A DNA stretch of 39,389 nucleotides from Acidobacteriota bacterium (GCA_016213775.1 JACQZR010000206.1:1-39389); one strand, 5' to 3'; counted from the stretch's first letter, positions 7,246 to 15,670 are shown. Translations and numbers: made by a program. Notes: generated by a model from the letters alone, not told the origin.

Positions 7246-9146
7246 CCCCCGCCGCCGAATACACCCTCGTCGATGTGCAAAAGGTGCCCGTCTCCGGCGA
7301 CCCTTCCTCCGCCATCGTCCGCGCCATCATCCCTGACAAGCCGGCGGAGATCACCTGCGACATCCTCGTCGCCGGCGGCGGCATGGGCGGTGTCGCAGCC
7401 GCCCTCGCCATCGCGCGCCACAACCGCACCGTCTGCATGACCGAGGAGACCGATTGGATCGGCGGCCAAGCCACCTCCGGTGGAGTCTCCGCCCTCGACG
7501 AAAACCGCTTCATCGAATTCACCGGCGGTACCCGGTCCTATTACGAATTCCGCAACGGCATTCGCAAAGCCTACGGCGGCAAAGCGAACCCCGGCAATTG
7601 CTATGTCTCGCAGCTCTGCTTCGAACCCCGCATCGGCGTCAATGTCCTCCAGGGCATGCTCGCGGGAAAACCCATCCGCACATTCCTCCGAACCCAAATC
7701 GTTGCGCTCGAAAAATCAGGCGAGAAATTCACCTCCGCCCTAGCCTGGCAATTCGACAAGCGTGAAGCCCTCCGCTTCCGTTTCAAATGGATCCTCGACG
7801 CCACCGAAATGGGCGACCTCCTCCCCCTCTCCGGCCTCCCCTACGTCGTCGGCTCAGAAGCCAAGGCCGACACCAAAGAGCCCCACGCCGCCGAAAAGGC
7901 CAACACCGCCTGCGTCCAAAGCTTCACCTATCCCTTCGCCATCGAACGCCGCGACGGCGAGTCCCACACAATCCCAAAACCCGCCGATTACGACGCCATT
8001 CGCAAACGCCAGGACTTCACCCTCCGCATGAACTACCCCACCGAGTACGGCTGGAAAGGCCTCGTCGAATACACCTTCTACGGAGAGGACGCGCCCGTCC
8101 CCAACAACATGTCCCCGCGCCCCTTCTTCCGCTGGCGACGCCTCCGCGCTGGCAACCCGCAAATCGCTCTCATGAACTGGCCCCGTCAGGACTACGCCGC
8201 GGAATCCATCCTCGACCGCACCCCCGCCGACACAGCCCGCATCCTCCAGGAAGCCAAACGCACCTCCCTCGCCTTCCTCTACTGGATGCAGAACGATCTC
8301 CAACACCCGGAAGTGAAACTCCGCCCCGACATCATGGGCACCACCGACGGCTTCTCCAAATACCCCTACGTGCGCGAATCCCGCCGTCTCATCGCGCAAG
8401 GCCGCGTCGTCGAACAGGATATCGTCGAGGATTATCAGAACGGCCCCCGCGCCCGCCGCTTCCGCGACTCCGTCGGCACCGGTTTCTACATGGTGGACAT
8501 CCACCCCTGCGGCGCCAATGAGCGCGGCCGCATGATGATGCCCAAGCCCTTCCAGATCCCAATGTCGACCCTGCTCCCCAAAGTCGAAACCAACTTCCTC
8601 CCCGCGGGCAAAACCCTCGGCGTCACCCACCTCACCAACGGCGCTTTCCGTCTCCACCCCATCGAATGGATGATCGGCGAGGCCGCCGGAACCATCGCCT
8701 CGTTAGCAATTGCAGGGAGCGCGCTCCCCGAAGCCTCCGCCGTACAGGAAGACCTCGCCCGCGCCGGCGTCCCCATCTTCTGGTTCGACGATCTCCGTAC
8801 GGATCACTCTGCCTTCGCAGCCATTCAACTCGCCGCCGTCCGCAACATCTACCCGCTGTTTGCCCTCAACCTCCACGCCTCGCCCGACGCGCCCATGACC
8901 CGCGCCGAAGCAGCCATGGCGCTCACCGCCTTTTTCCGCCAGCGCGCCGATCGCGATCAGTCCATCCGCATCGCCATCGAGAAAGGTTGGATGGCCACCG
9001 ACCACCGCAACTGGTTCCACCCCGACCTCCCCGTCCTCTGGACCGACCTCCGCGAAGACAAAATGCCGCACCCGCTCCCCAAGGCCACCCTGCCCCCAGG
9101 CCCAATCACAAGAGCCGCCTGGGCCCGTCGCCTCACCAACCCGTAG
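7197..9146 (+). CDS. Secreted FAD-dependent oxidoreductase
   Basis: A 649-residue flavoprotein (FAD_oxidored type). After a leader peptide (about residues 1-20), the FAD-binding Rossmann motif is DILVAGGGMGGVAAALA (about 59-75), followed by DWIGGQATSGGVSALDENRF. Later landmarks are DATEMGDLLP and, near the end of the catalytic part, THLTNGAFRLHPIEWMIGEAAG, the second FAD contact. The extreme C terminus (MTRAEAAMALTAFF, then WFHPDLPVLWTDL) resembles a degenerate S-layer-homology repeat. The ATG at 7197 has AGGAGG upstream and lies inside the end of the preceding gene. The substrate is unknown; homologues occur in polysaccharide-utilisation contexts. Confidence 0.85.
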   Translation: MDRHARAGILLLLAALTPAAEYTLVDVQKVPVSGDPSSAIVRAIIPDKPAEITCDILVAGGGMGGVAAALAIARHNRTVCMTEETDWIGGQATSGGVSALDENRFIEFTGGTRSYYEFRNGIRKAYGGKANPGNCYVSQLCFEPRIGVNVLQGMLAGKPIRTFLRTQIVALEKSGEKFTSALAWQFDKREALRFRFKWILDATEMGDLLPLSGLPYVVGSEAKADTKEPHAAEKANTACVQSFTYPFAIERRDGESHTIPKPADYDAIRKRQDFTLRMNYPTEYGWKGLVEYTFYGEDAPVPNNMSPRPFFRWRRLRAGNPQIALMNWPRQDYAAESILDRTPADTARILQEAKRTSLAFLYWMQNDLQHPEVKLRPDIMGTTDGFSKYPYVRESRRLIAQGRVVEQDIVEDYQNGPRARRFRDSVGTGFYMVDIHPCGANERGRMMMPKPFQIPMSTLLPKVETNFLPAGKTLGVTHLTNGAFRLHPIEWMIGEAAGTIASLAIAGSALPEASAVQEDLARAGVPIFWFDDLRTDHSAFAAIQLAAVRNIYPLFALNLHASPDAPMTRAEAAMALTAFFRQRADRDQSIRIAIEKGWMATDHRNWFHPDLPVLWTDLREDKMPHPLPKATLPPGPITRAAWARRLTNP

Positions 9147-9154
9147 CTGCTCTT

Positions 9155-9302
9155 CAGTGTTCATCGCTGTTGCTCCGAAAACTCTCCCAACCCGTCGATA
9201 CCCAACGAAAACCCACCACGCCAGACTCCGCACTTTTGCGCTTTTGCGTCCTCCTTTGCGTTTTTGCGTGAAACTCCGCGTTCGCATTGACACCCATTGT
9301 TC
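9155..9302. repeat. Dispersed ~148-bp intergenic element, copy A
   Basis: This stretch between two convergent genes aligns almost end to end with 33565-33714. Shared blocks include CACCACGCCAGACTCCGC and TCCTCCTTTGCGTTTTTGCG, with short repeated TTTTGCG units, then GTGAAACTCCGCGTTCG and TTGACACCCAT. A fragment (CACCACGCCAGACTCC) recurs at 22684-22699. No coding capacity is evident. Confidence 0.85.
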
Positions 9303-9310
9303 ATAATTTG

Positions 9311-10630
9311 TTACCGCGCCATCATCTCCTCCACCTTCCCCACAATCGTCTCCTCCACCGACGGCGCAAACCGCACCGGCAGCCCAAACGGAATCATCGC
9401 ATCGCCAGCCTCATACCCGCCTTCCTTCCAAACCCGCAGCGACGGTATATACGCAAACACATCGTTCGAATACGACGCCACCCACAGATTGTTGAACCCA
9501 TACTTCGCCCGCAGCCGCAGCGAATAGTCCACCACCACCTCACCCGCCAGAGCCAGCAGCGTGAACCCCTTCCCAAACCTCCAGACCTGCACCGCATACG
9601 GATACCGCTCCATCAGCTTCCCATCACGATCCAGAATCGCCAGCATCTTCTTCGCATGGGTCGCATAATTGATATTCGGATCGTTTGATCGCCTAACCCA
9701 TTCCTCCCGCGTGGGCATCGTGTCAAACGCCACATCCACTCGGTCAAACACGGCCGTCAACGGCCCGCTCAACGGAGTCATCTTCGCCCGCAACGCCTGC
9801 CCTACTGCCTCCGCAATCACCCGCCCATAGGTCTTCGCCAGTTCCACGCTCCGCCGCGGCAGCGGATTCTGATCCGCCCCGCACCCCGCCACAAACAGCG
9901 CCATCGCCCCCGGATTCGCCTTCTCAATCTCCTCCTGCGCATACCCCGGCCAGTCTCCATTGATCTGGTAATCGTTCAACACCGTCGCATGACACGCATA
10001 CCCAAACACCACTCCGCGCAGCTTCCCATCCACGTCATTCACCGCCATCACCAGCACATCATGATCCACCGGACCCGGAAAATTCCGCGTCGCCGCAGTC
10101 ACCCGCCGCCGGTTCACCGCGAACCCCGCATTCCCATACGACATCGTCAGTGACGCCGGTGCAAGGTCCCGCAGAGCCTCGCCAATCAGCCGCACCGCCG
10201 TATCCACAAACTTCCGTGAATACCGCGCCACCACCGCCTCCTGCTCATCCGTCAACCGGTACGACGTCCTCTCCCGCATCCCGACAATCGGACCGCTATG
10301 CGTGTGCGAGCAGTTCAACAACAGCCGCTCCCGCGCCAACCCGTGCTCCTTCGCGGCTCTCTCCGCAATCGGATCCGCAATGTTCCGCGGAATCCCTACC
10401 AGATCCAGCGTCACCATCACAAACCGCTTCCCCGTCTCATCCTCCAGCGCCAGCGCCTTCGCATAAATATCCTGCCGCACCCCTTCATGCGGATGCTTCC
10501 GGTCCGCGTACCCCGCCATCATGATCGGCTCCGCCGGCGTGATCACCGCCTTCGCCAGCCCTGCCTTCCATCCAAACTTCTGCCCGTACACCGCCGGGCA
10601 CAACAGCAGCAACAACGTCACAATTCGCAT
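9311..10630 (-). CDS. Neutral/alkaline ceramidase-like secreted hydrolase
   Basis: A 439-residue protein with a signal peptide (MRIVTLLLLLCPAVYG|Q) and the N-terminal domain of neutral/alkaline non-lysosomal ceramidases: AGLAKAVITP and MMAGYADR, then LLLNCSHTHSGP, GYACHATVL and FVAGCGADQNP, the metal- and substrate-site motifs of the family. Such enzymes split N-acyl-sphingosine amides, but many bacterial relatives have unknown substrates. It is shorter than characterised ceramidases because the C-terminal immunoglobulin-like domain is missing. ATG 10630 gives a clean signal peptide; ATG 10651 would add seven residues. It is head-to-head with the NUDIX-methyltransferase gene, with the start codons overlapping. 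Confidence 0.82.
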   Translation of the reverse strand: MRIVTLLLLLCPAVYGQKFGWKAGLAKAVITPAEPIMMAGYADRKHPHEGVRQDIYAKALALEDETGKRFVMVTLDLVGIPRNIADPIAERAAKEHGLARERLLLNCSHTHSGPIVGMRERTSYRLTDEQEAVVARYSRKFVDTAVRLIGEALRDLAPASLTMSYGNAGFAVNRRRVTAATRNFPGPVDHDVLVMAVNDVDGKLRGVVFGYACHATVLNDYQINGDWPGYAQEEIEKANPGAMALFVAGCGADQNPLPRRSVELAKTYGRVIAEAVGQALRAKMTPLSGPLTAVFDRVDVAFDTMPTREEWVRRSNDPNINYATHAKKMLAILDRDGKLMERYPYAVQVWRFGKGFTLLALAGEVVVDYSLRLRAKYGFNNLWVASYSNDVFAYIPSLRVWKEGGYEAGDAMIPFGLPVRFAPSVEETIVGKVEEMMAR

Positions 10631-12023
10631 GCTTGTTATACTAACGCGCATCTTGTCCCGCGACGTTCTTCTCCAACTGCTGGATGCCCACCGCCCCTTC
10701 ACCAATGAAGAGGCGGAGATGACACAACGCCTCCGCGCTTTCGTCGAAGCCCACGAGGCCTGCTTTGAACGCACGCTGCAAACCGGCCATATCACCGGCT
10801 CCGCCTGGGTCCTCGATCGCGACCGCACCCACACCCTGCTCACCCATCACGGCAAGCTCGACAAATGGCTCCAGCTCGGCGGGCATTCCGACGGCGACAG
10901 CAACACCCTCCGCGTCGCCCTCCGCGAAGCCACTGAAGAGTCCGGCCTCCAAGGTATCCGCCCCATCTCGACAGCTATCTTCGACATCGACATCCACCTC
11001 ATCCCCGCGCGCAAACGGGACCCCGAACATTACCACTACGACGTCCGTTTCCTCCTCGAAGCCGACCGGTCCCAACCCCTCCGCATGACCGATGAATCCA
11101 AGGACCTCCAGTGGGTGCCCCTGGTCGAAGTGGAGCAGCTCACACAAGAGGAATCCGTACTCCGCATGGTGCGCAAAACTTCAGCCCTCACACACGGCGA
11201 ACGCATTCTCGATCAGTTCACCCGCCAGGCTGTCCCCTTCGCCACGGCGCCAGCCATCCGCAACGAACAGGCCCTCGATCGCATCGTCACCATCGTAAAC
11301 TCCGCCCCCACCGACACCGTGCTCGATGTTGCCTGTGGCCCCGGACTCCTCGTCTGCGCCTTCGCCCCGCGCGTCCAACACGTCACCGGCATCGATATTA
11401 CTCCCGCAATGCTCGATCAGGCCCGCCAGCTCCAACAACAGCGCGCCCTCACCAACATCACCTGGTGTCATGGCAACGTCGAATCGCTCCCATTCCCTGA
11501 CGCGCACTTCACCATCGTTGCCTCGCGCTTCGCCATCCACCACATGCAAAACCCAATGCGTGTGATCGAGGAAATGCACCGTGTCTGTACACCCGGCGGC
11601 CAAATCGTCATTGCCGACAGTGCGCCCGCCGCGAACAGAGCAGATGCCTTCAATCAGCTCGAACGCCTGCGTGATCCCTCGCACGTCCGCGCTTTCCCAA
11701 TGAAGGAGCTCAGCCAGATGATCCGCGCCGCCGGCTTCTCAAAACCGATCACGGATTTCTATCGGCTCGAGAGCGAGCTCGACAATCTCCTCAGCCGCTC
11801 GTTCCCCAACCAGGGCGATGCAAATCGCATCAGGGAGATGATTGCAGCTTCGCTCGATGGCGACACTTTCGACATGGCCGCCCACCGTCGTGAAGGTAAA
11901 CTCTACGTCAGTTTTCCCGTCGGTATTATTGCGCCCAACGGCATTTGTAAACCATTCTTCGCCTTGACACTAGTTTACGCTCCGGCGGCAACTTCATCCC
12001 ATGAAATGCGTTTAATCATATAG
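10629..12023 (+). CDS. NUDIX hydrolase-SAM methyltransferase fusion
   Basis: A 464-residue two-domain protein. Residues about 10-185 form a NUDIX hydrolase with LGGHSDGDSNTLRVALREAT followed by EESGL; the catalytic REATEESGL is intact while the first Glu of the classical box is Ser. Residues about 195-350 form a class I methyltransferase: VLDVACGPGLL (motif I, about 231-241), a GIDITPAML acidic loop, FTIVASRFAIHHMQNP and CTPGGQIVIADSAP, close to the UbiE/Methyltransf_11 type. The start is ATG 10629; TTG 10653 is an alternative, and upstream codons of the open frame are antisense to the ceramidase gene. Substrates are unknown; the fusion suggests sequential action on a nucleotide-linked compound, which is speculation. 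Confidence 0.82.
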   Translation: MLVILTRILSRDVLLQLLDAHRPFTNEEAEMTQRLRAFVEAHEACFERTLQTGHITGSAWVLDRDRTHTLLTHHGKLDKWLQLGGHSDGDSNTLRVALREATEESGLQGIRPISTAIFDIDIHLIPARKRDPEHYHYDVRFLLEADRSQPLRMTDESKDLQWVPLVEVEQLTQEESVLRMVRKTSALTHGERILDQFTRQAVPFATAPAIRNEQALDRIVTIVNSAPTDTVLDVACGPGLLVCAFAPRVQHVTGIDITPAMLDQARQLQQQRALTNITWCHGNVESLPFPDAHFTIVASRFAIHHMQNPMRVIEEMHRVCTPGGQIVIADSAPAANRADAFNQLERLRDPSHVRAFPMKELSQMIRAAGFSKPITDFYRLESELDNLLSRSFPNQGDANRIREMIAASLDGDTFDMAAHRREGKLYVSFPVGIIAPNGICKPFFALTLVYAPAATSSHEMRLII

Positions 12024-12103
12024 AGCACAGAGCCGCTCAGAGGTTAGCTCTATCGCAAGCGCAACGCTGCGCTTTGCCGCCCAATCGAAATAGGAGAAAC
12101 AAG

Positions 12104-12856
12104 ATGTTGAAGACTATTACCCGAAGTGTATTCGTACCCGCATGTCTGATTTTCGCCGCGGCTTCCTTGCCCGCGCAAACCCAGCAGACTTCCCTCAAAG
12201 GCAACTACATCCTCGCCGACGAAGGCACTGGTTCCACCGGCGCGTTTGCCTCACTCGCACTTCTTACTTTCACTGAAGCCGGTTCCGTCAGCGGCAAGGA
12301 ATTCGCCCGTACCATGAGTGGCGAGCAATGGATAGACATACAAGGCAACTACACCTTCGATGGCGCAAACCTCGGATCACTGGCACTGACACATTCCTCG
12401 CAGGACGCCGAGGGCAACGACATCTCCGTCGTCGAGCATTACAGATTCGCCGTCTCCACCTCAGGCATTCAAGCCATCCGCTCGGATGGTAGCGGACTCT
12501 CCAAAGCGACCCTGCTCCCTGCAGTCGCATCGCTCAACGGCGCTTTCGTCTTCACGCAACTCGACAACCTGGCGTCGGAGGCACGCATCGTCGCCATCAA
12601 CGTGGACACTCTCGGCAACGTGACAGGTACTTCCATCTCGCGCGATCTCGATAGCGTCGATGTTTCGAACGTCAGCGGCACCTTCGCCCCATCCGACAAC
12701 GGCTTCGGCAAGCTCACCTTCATATCACAAGTCACAGACTCAGAAGACAACGTCCAAACCCTGAACGAGGTCTACTTCGTGCTGTCCGCTGCCGACCGCG
12801 CCATCGCCATCCGCACAGCCGGCGGTGACATCCGCCTGACCGTCTTCTCCAAGTAG
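12104..12856 (+). CDS. Secreted beta-rich protein with an internal duplication
   Basis: A 250-residue exported protein: signal peptide MLKTITRSVFVPACLIFAA, cleaved near LPAQ|T. The mature part holds two copies of the same unit: SLKGNYILADE...IQGNYTFDGANLGSLALT...VVEHYRFAVSTSGIQAIRSDG, and SLNGAFVFTQLD...VSGTFAPSDNGFGKLTFI...LNEVYFVLSAADRAIAIRTAG. ATG 12104 is chosen over 12074 because AGGAGA lies just upstream and the signal peptide then starts directly. No named family is recognised; similar unnamed secreted repeats are common in Acidobacteriota. A role at the cell surface is inferred. Confidence 0.75.
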   Translation: MLKTITRSVFVPACLIFAAASLPAQTQQTSLKGNYILADEGTGSTGAFASLALLTFTEAGSVSGKEFARTMSGEQWIDIQGNYTFDGANLGSLALTHSSQDAEGNDISVVEHYRFAVSTSGIQAIRSDGSGLSKATLLPAVASLNGAFVFTQLDNLASEARIVAINVDTLGNVTGTSISRDLDSVDVSNVSGTFAPSDNGFGKLTFISQVTDSEDNVQTLNEVYFVLSAADRAIAIRTAGGDIRLTVFSK

Positions 12857-12863
12857 CGGCGGA

Positions 12864-13184
12864 TTACGCCCGTATCTCTTCCAACATAGGCGCGATTCCG
12901 AGCTCTGTCTCGAATCGCGCCTTCCCCAGCAATTCACGTAACGCATCAATCTGCGACCGCCACAGCGGAAACTCAACATGCACCGCGGGCACTACGCCCC
13001 CGTTGCTTTGCATCGTCGCATGATGCCGGATCTCAGGATTCAGTGGGAACGGCGCATCCGCAAGCAGTTCCAATAGGTCCTCAAGCAGAAACGCTTCAAC
13101 GGTCACCCGCAACGAAAGCAGATCCCCTTCCACCCCGCACAAGGGCGATGGATCCTGCGTTGCATATTGCTGCCAGACGCTCAT
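12864..13184 (-). CDS. Hypothetical protein (106 aa)
   Basis: A 106-residue acidic protein. It begins MSVWQQYATQDPS, continues with a LEDLLELLADAP helix and PLNPEIRH, then VVPAVHVEFPLWRSQIDALRELL. ATG 13184 is preceded by AAGGAAGG; the frame is open further upstream but there it crosses a transcription terminator-like hairpin. The gene converges on the secreted beta protein with 7 nt between stops. The composition looks like a genuine small cytosolic protein, but no family is recognised. Confidence 0.6.
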   Translation of the reverse strand: MSVWQQYATQDPSPLCGVEGDLLSLRVTVEAFLLEDLLELLADAPFPLNPEIRHHATMQSNGGVVPAVHVEFPLWRSQIDALRELLGKARFETELGIAPMLEEIRA

Positions 13185-13501
13185 ACAGGCCTTCCTTCTT
13201 GCGCCGGCGCTGTCCGTTGTCCGCGGAAAAAGCAAAAGCCCCGCGGCGCGATTCCGCAGGGCTTCTGGATTATGAGGCCAGATAAACGGACCCGCCTTTA
13301 GCACTTTTTTACGTGGTTGCAAGTAGCTTGGTCTGCCGTCGCAAACCTAAATCACTCCACGTTCATCAACAGAGTATCACCACTCGCCCGCCAATACAAT
13401 AGGAGATTTACCGCAGTGACAACAGGGCTTCCACGGAGCGCAGCGGAAAGTCGCTCCCGATTCCGCCCCCGGCGATTCCAGTGAACAGATGCTCCCGTGA
13501 C
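13185..13501 (-). other. Gene-free stretch with promoter-like and terminator-like signals; possible small RNA
   Basis: No credible gene lies here. Reading the minus strand there is a -10-like GATACT (complement of about 13374-13379), a 7-bp hairpin GGTTTGC-GACG-GCAGACC (about 13327-13344), a TCTGG/CCAGA hairpin and finally the strong terminator-like stem at 13236-13264. A transcript of roughly 140 nt could therefore be made, or this could be a long 3' region of the hydrolase gene. No known RNA family was recognised. Confidence 0.3.
13227..13264 (-). terminator. Intrinsic terminator-like hairpin
   Basis: On the minus strand AAGCCC-T-GCGG pairs with CCGC-G-GGGCTT around a 7-nt loop and is followed by TTTTGCTTTTT. 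This is the most convincing Rho-independent terminator in the window. It could end the alpha/beta hydrolase transcript or a small RNA and insulates the following small gene. Confidence 0.6.
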
Positions 13502-14215
13502 TTACAGTGAGAAGAATTCGTTGCGAATAGCCGCGATCGCTTCCTGCACCGTGTCGCCGTGGATCAGTAGATGTGCCGCATCCGCGCGCTTCTCATAGAC
13601 TGCCGTCCGATCATCATTCACGACGCTCCTGCGGCCCTCGTTGCGCCCCCCGCGTGAGCCTGTAAGGCCGTGCGGGTGCGTCTGGAAAAAGTTGATGTTC
13701 TTCGCCACGCTATCACCAACCCGCCGGTCAACCTCGCCGCTGGAAAGCGGCACGGCGGCGTCAACCGTGATCATGAGGTCGATCTTGGCCCCTATCCCTA
13801 TCAACCGCCTCGACAGAGACAGTGCGTCCGTGCCGCCGAGACTATATCCATAGACGATCACCCGCTTGAGAGGTACTTTTGTCTCCTTGATATCGCTGAT
13901 GGCGCCATCCACTCCCTTATCGGTCTTCAGGAGCGGGTTACTGGGGCCCTGGTGTGACGTGGGGACCGCCCCGTGCCACGCACTCACAACATCCACCTTG
14001 GGCCGGGCAATCTTCAGCATCTCCGCATGGACCTGGTCGAACGGCGTCTCACGTGGGATGGGGTCCCCTGCCAATAGGGTGAGGTCTCCGGGCTTGGAGC
14101 CGAAGAACACCAGTACGCGCGCCGGCAGCTTTCTCTGAGGCACCACGATGTGCCCACGAATCGCCGCTGGATCACGCGGCTGCCTTCTACCAAACTCTCT
14201 TTCGATGCCACCCAT
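13502..14215 (-). CDS. Alpha/beta hydrolase-like protein
   Basis: A 237-residue protein with RVIVYGYSLGGTDALSLS, a nucleophile elbow (GYSLGG, Ser nucleophile) preceded by a beta strand, then IDLMITVDAAVP, which could supply the acid, and a late His in AAHLLIHG. This fits a small lipase/esterase-like alpha/beta hydrolase. The N-terminal part (VVPQRKLPARVLVFFG, then VDVVSAWHG) has no signal peptide, so it is probably cytosolic. ATG 14215 is chosen because AAAGGAG lies 5 nt upstream. Codon use is less C-ending than in neighbouring metabolic genes. The substrate is unknown. Confidence 0.68.
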   Translation of the reverse strand: MGGIEREFGRRQPRDPAAIRGHIVVPQRKLPARVLVFFGSKPGDLTLLAGDPIPRETPFDQVHAEMLKIARPKVDVVSAWHGAVPTSHQGPSNPLLKTDKGVDGAISDIKETKVPLKRVIVYGYSLGGTDALSLSRRLIGIGAKIDLMITVDAAVPLSSGEVDRRVGDSVAKNINFFQTHPHGLTGSRGGRNEGRRSVVNDDRTAVYEKRADAAHLLIHGDTVQEAIAAIRNEFFSL

Positions 14216-14339
14216 TTGCGCTCCTTTCTCTTTTGTCATGCACCAGATTCGCACCACGGTGTGCGGAGGATCTTCTGGGACGACTTGTGAATAGGAATGC
14301 GGAAACGAGCTCCGAAACTCGCAGGAAAACCTTACTGCT

Positions 14340-14882
14340 CTACCCGTGAGCCACCACCGCCCCACCTTCAATCCGGTACCCCTGCGCCATCCCCGTCCCC
14401 GTATCATAAATCGCAAACGTCGGCGCCACATCCGTCCGGTTCGCCTGCCCATCAAACTGACACCCCATAATCGACCCCGGATTCACCGCCAGCGTCCGCT
14501 CCCCCGCCATATGAATCCGAAACACGTGGTTGTGCCCATAAAAAACCGCCTCATACTCATCCGACGCCGCAATCGCCAGCGCAATATTGTGGAAGTGATT
14601 CACCGCCACCCGCCGCCCCCCAAACGTCGCTTCAAAAAACTCCCCATACAACCTCACGTGCGGGTACCCCGGCGTCTTCGCCGTAATCCGGTACGTGTCC
14701 GCATCATTGTTCCCGAATACAATATGGATCGGTCCGCCGAACCCTCGCGCCAGTTGATCCAGCACAAACGGCGAACACAGATCGCCGCAGCAAACCATCG
14801 CATCCGCATCGCGCACGAACTCCAGCGCCACCGCCAGATTCCACACGTGGTCATGAATATCGGAGAGAATCGCAATCCGCAT
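14340..14882 (-). CDS. YfcE/MJ0936-type metallophosphoesterase
   Basis: A 180-residue calcineurin-like phosphoesterase with all expected metal motifs: SDIHDH at the N terminus, CCGDL, GNNDAD, and the C-terminal GHNHVFR after VFYGH. The VNPGS segment near the end is also typical of YfcE/MJ0936 phosphodiesterases, whose physiological substrates are generally unclear. ATG 14882 gives MRIAILSDIHDH at residue 1, as in the family; the extra 31 upstream codons are antisense to the divergent gene and are rejected. It is divergent from the receiver-DUF3052 gene with only 25 nt between starts. Confidence 0.85.
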   Translation of the reverse strand: MRIAILSDIHDHVWNLAVALEFVRDADAMVCCGDLCSPFVLDQLARGFGGPIHIVFGNNDADTYRITAKTPGYPHVRLYGEFFEATFGGRRVAVNHFHNIALAIAASDEYEAVFYGHNHVFRIHMAGERTLAVNPGSIMGCQFDGQANRTDVAPTFAIYDTGTGMAQGYRIEGGAVVAHG

Positions 14883-14907
14883 GCGATTTAGAATAGCGGA
14901 GTAGCCT

Positions 14908-15663
14908 ATGCCTCGCCTGCTCCTCGTCCACTGGAACGAATCGGATTCGGAAGAACTCGCCGCCCAGCTCCGCACCTACGGCTGGGACGTCACCCGCCTC
15001 TACGTCGCTTCCTCCGGCATCATGCGCGACCTCCGCGCCTCCCCTCCCGACGCCTTCCTCATCCACCTCGGCCGCCTCCCCTCCCATGGACGCGAAGTCG
15101 CCATGGGCATTCGCGGCTCCAGGCTCCTCCGCGAAATCCCAATCATCTTCGTCGATGGCGACCCCGCCAAAGTCGCCCTCATCGAACAACGCCTGCCCGA
15201 CGCCACCTACACCACCTGGTCCAAAATCAAATCCGCCGTCACCAAGGTGCTCAAGACACCACGCAAGCCGGTCATCGCCACCAAAGGCCTGCTCGATTAC
15301 TCCACCACGCCGCTCCATAAAAAGCTCGGCATCAAGGAGAACTCCCGCGTGCTACTCATCGACGCACCCCGCACCTTCTTCCAGGCAGTCGACCCCGTAC
15401 CTCCCGGCGTCGAATGGATCGAGGACGTGCACGCGCCCCGCAATCTCGCTATCCTCTTCGCCGAGACTCGCTCCGATATTCACGCCCACCTCGACCCTCT
15501 CACCACAGGCTCCCCTCTCTGGATCGCCTACCCCAAGGGCAACGTCTCCGATCTCACGCAGTTCTACGTTCGCGAAATCTGTCTCACCGCCGGATTGGTA
15601 GACTACAAGGTCTGCTCCATCGATTCCAAATGGACCGGCCTGCTCTTCAAGGTCCGCAGTTGA
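14908..15663 (+). CDS. Receiver-like domain fused to DUF3052
   Basis: A 251-residue protein. Residues 1-115 look like a response-regulator receiver fold (LLLVHWNESDSEELAAQL, then DAFLIHLGRLP, then EIPIIFVDGD), but the acidic pocket and phospho-Asp are not clearly conserved, so it may be a pseudo-receiver. Residues about 128-251 match DUF3052: YSTTPLHKKLGIKENSRVLL, GSPLWIAYPKGNVSDLTQ and the closing VDYKVCSIDSKWTGLLF. DUF3052 proteins are small and uncharacterised, usually alone. ATG 14908 has GGAG upstream. The enolase-superfamily gene starts 7 nt after the stop, so the two form an operon. Confidence 0.75.
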   Translation: MPRLLLVHWNESDSEELAAQLRTYGWDVTRLYVASSGIMRDLRASPPDAFLIHLGRLPSHGREVAMGIRGSRLLREIPIIFVDGDPAKVALIEQRLPDATYTTWSKIKSAVTKVLKTPRKPVIATKGLLDYSTTPLHKKLGIKENSRVLLIDAPRTFFQAVDPVPPGVEWIEDVHAPRNLAILFAETRSDIHAHLDPLTTGSPLWIAYPKGNVSDLTQFYVREICLTAGLVDYKVCSIDSKWTGLLFKVRS

Positions 15664-15670
15664 GGTCGCA

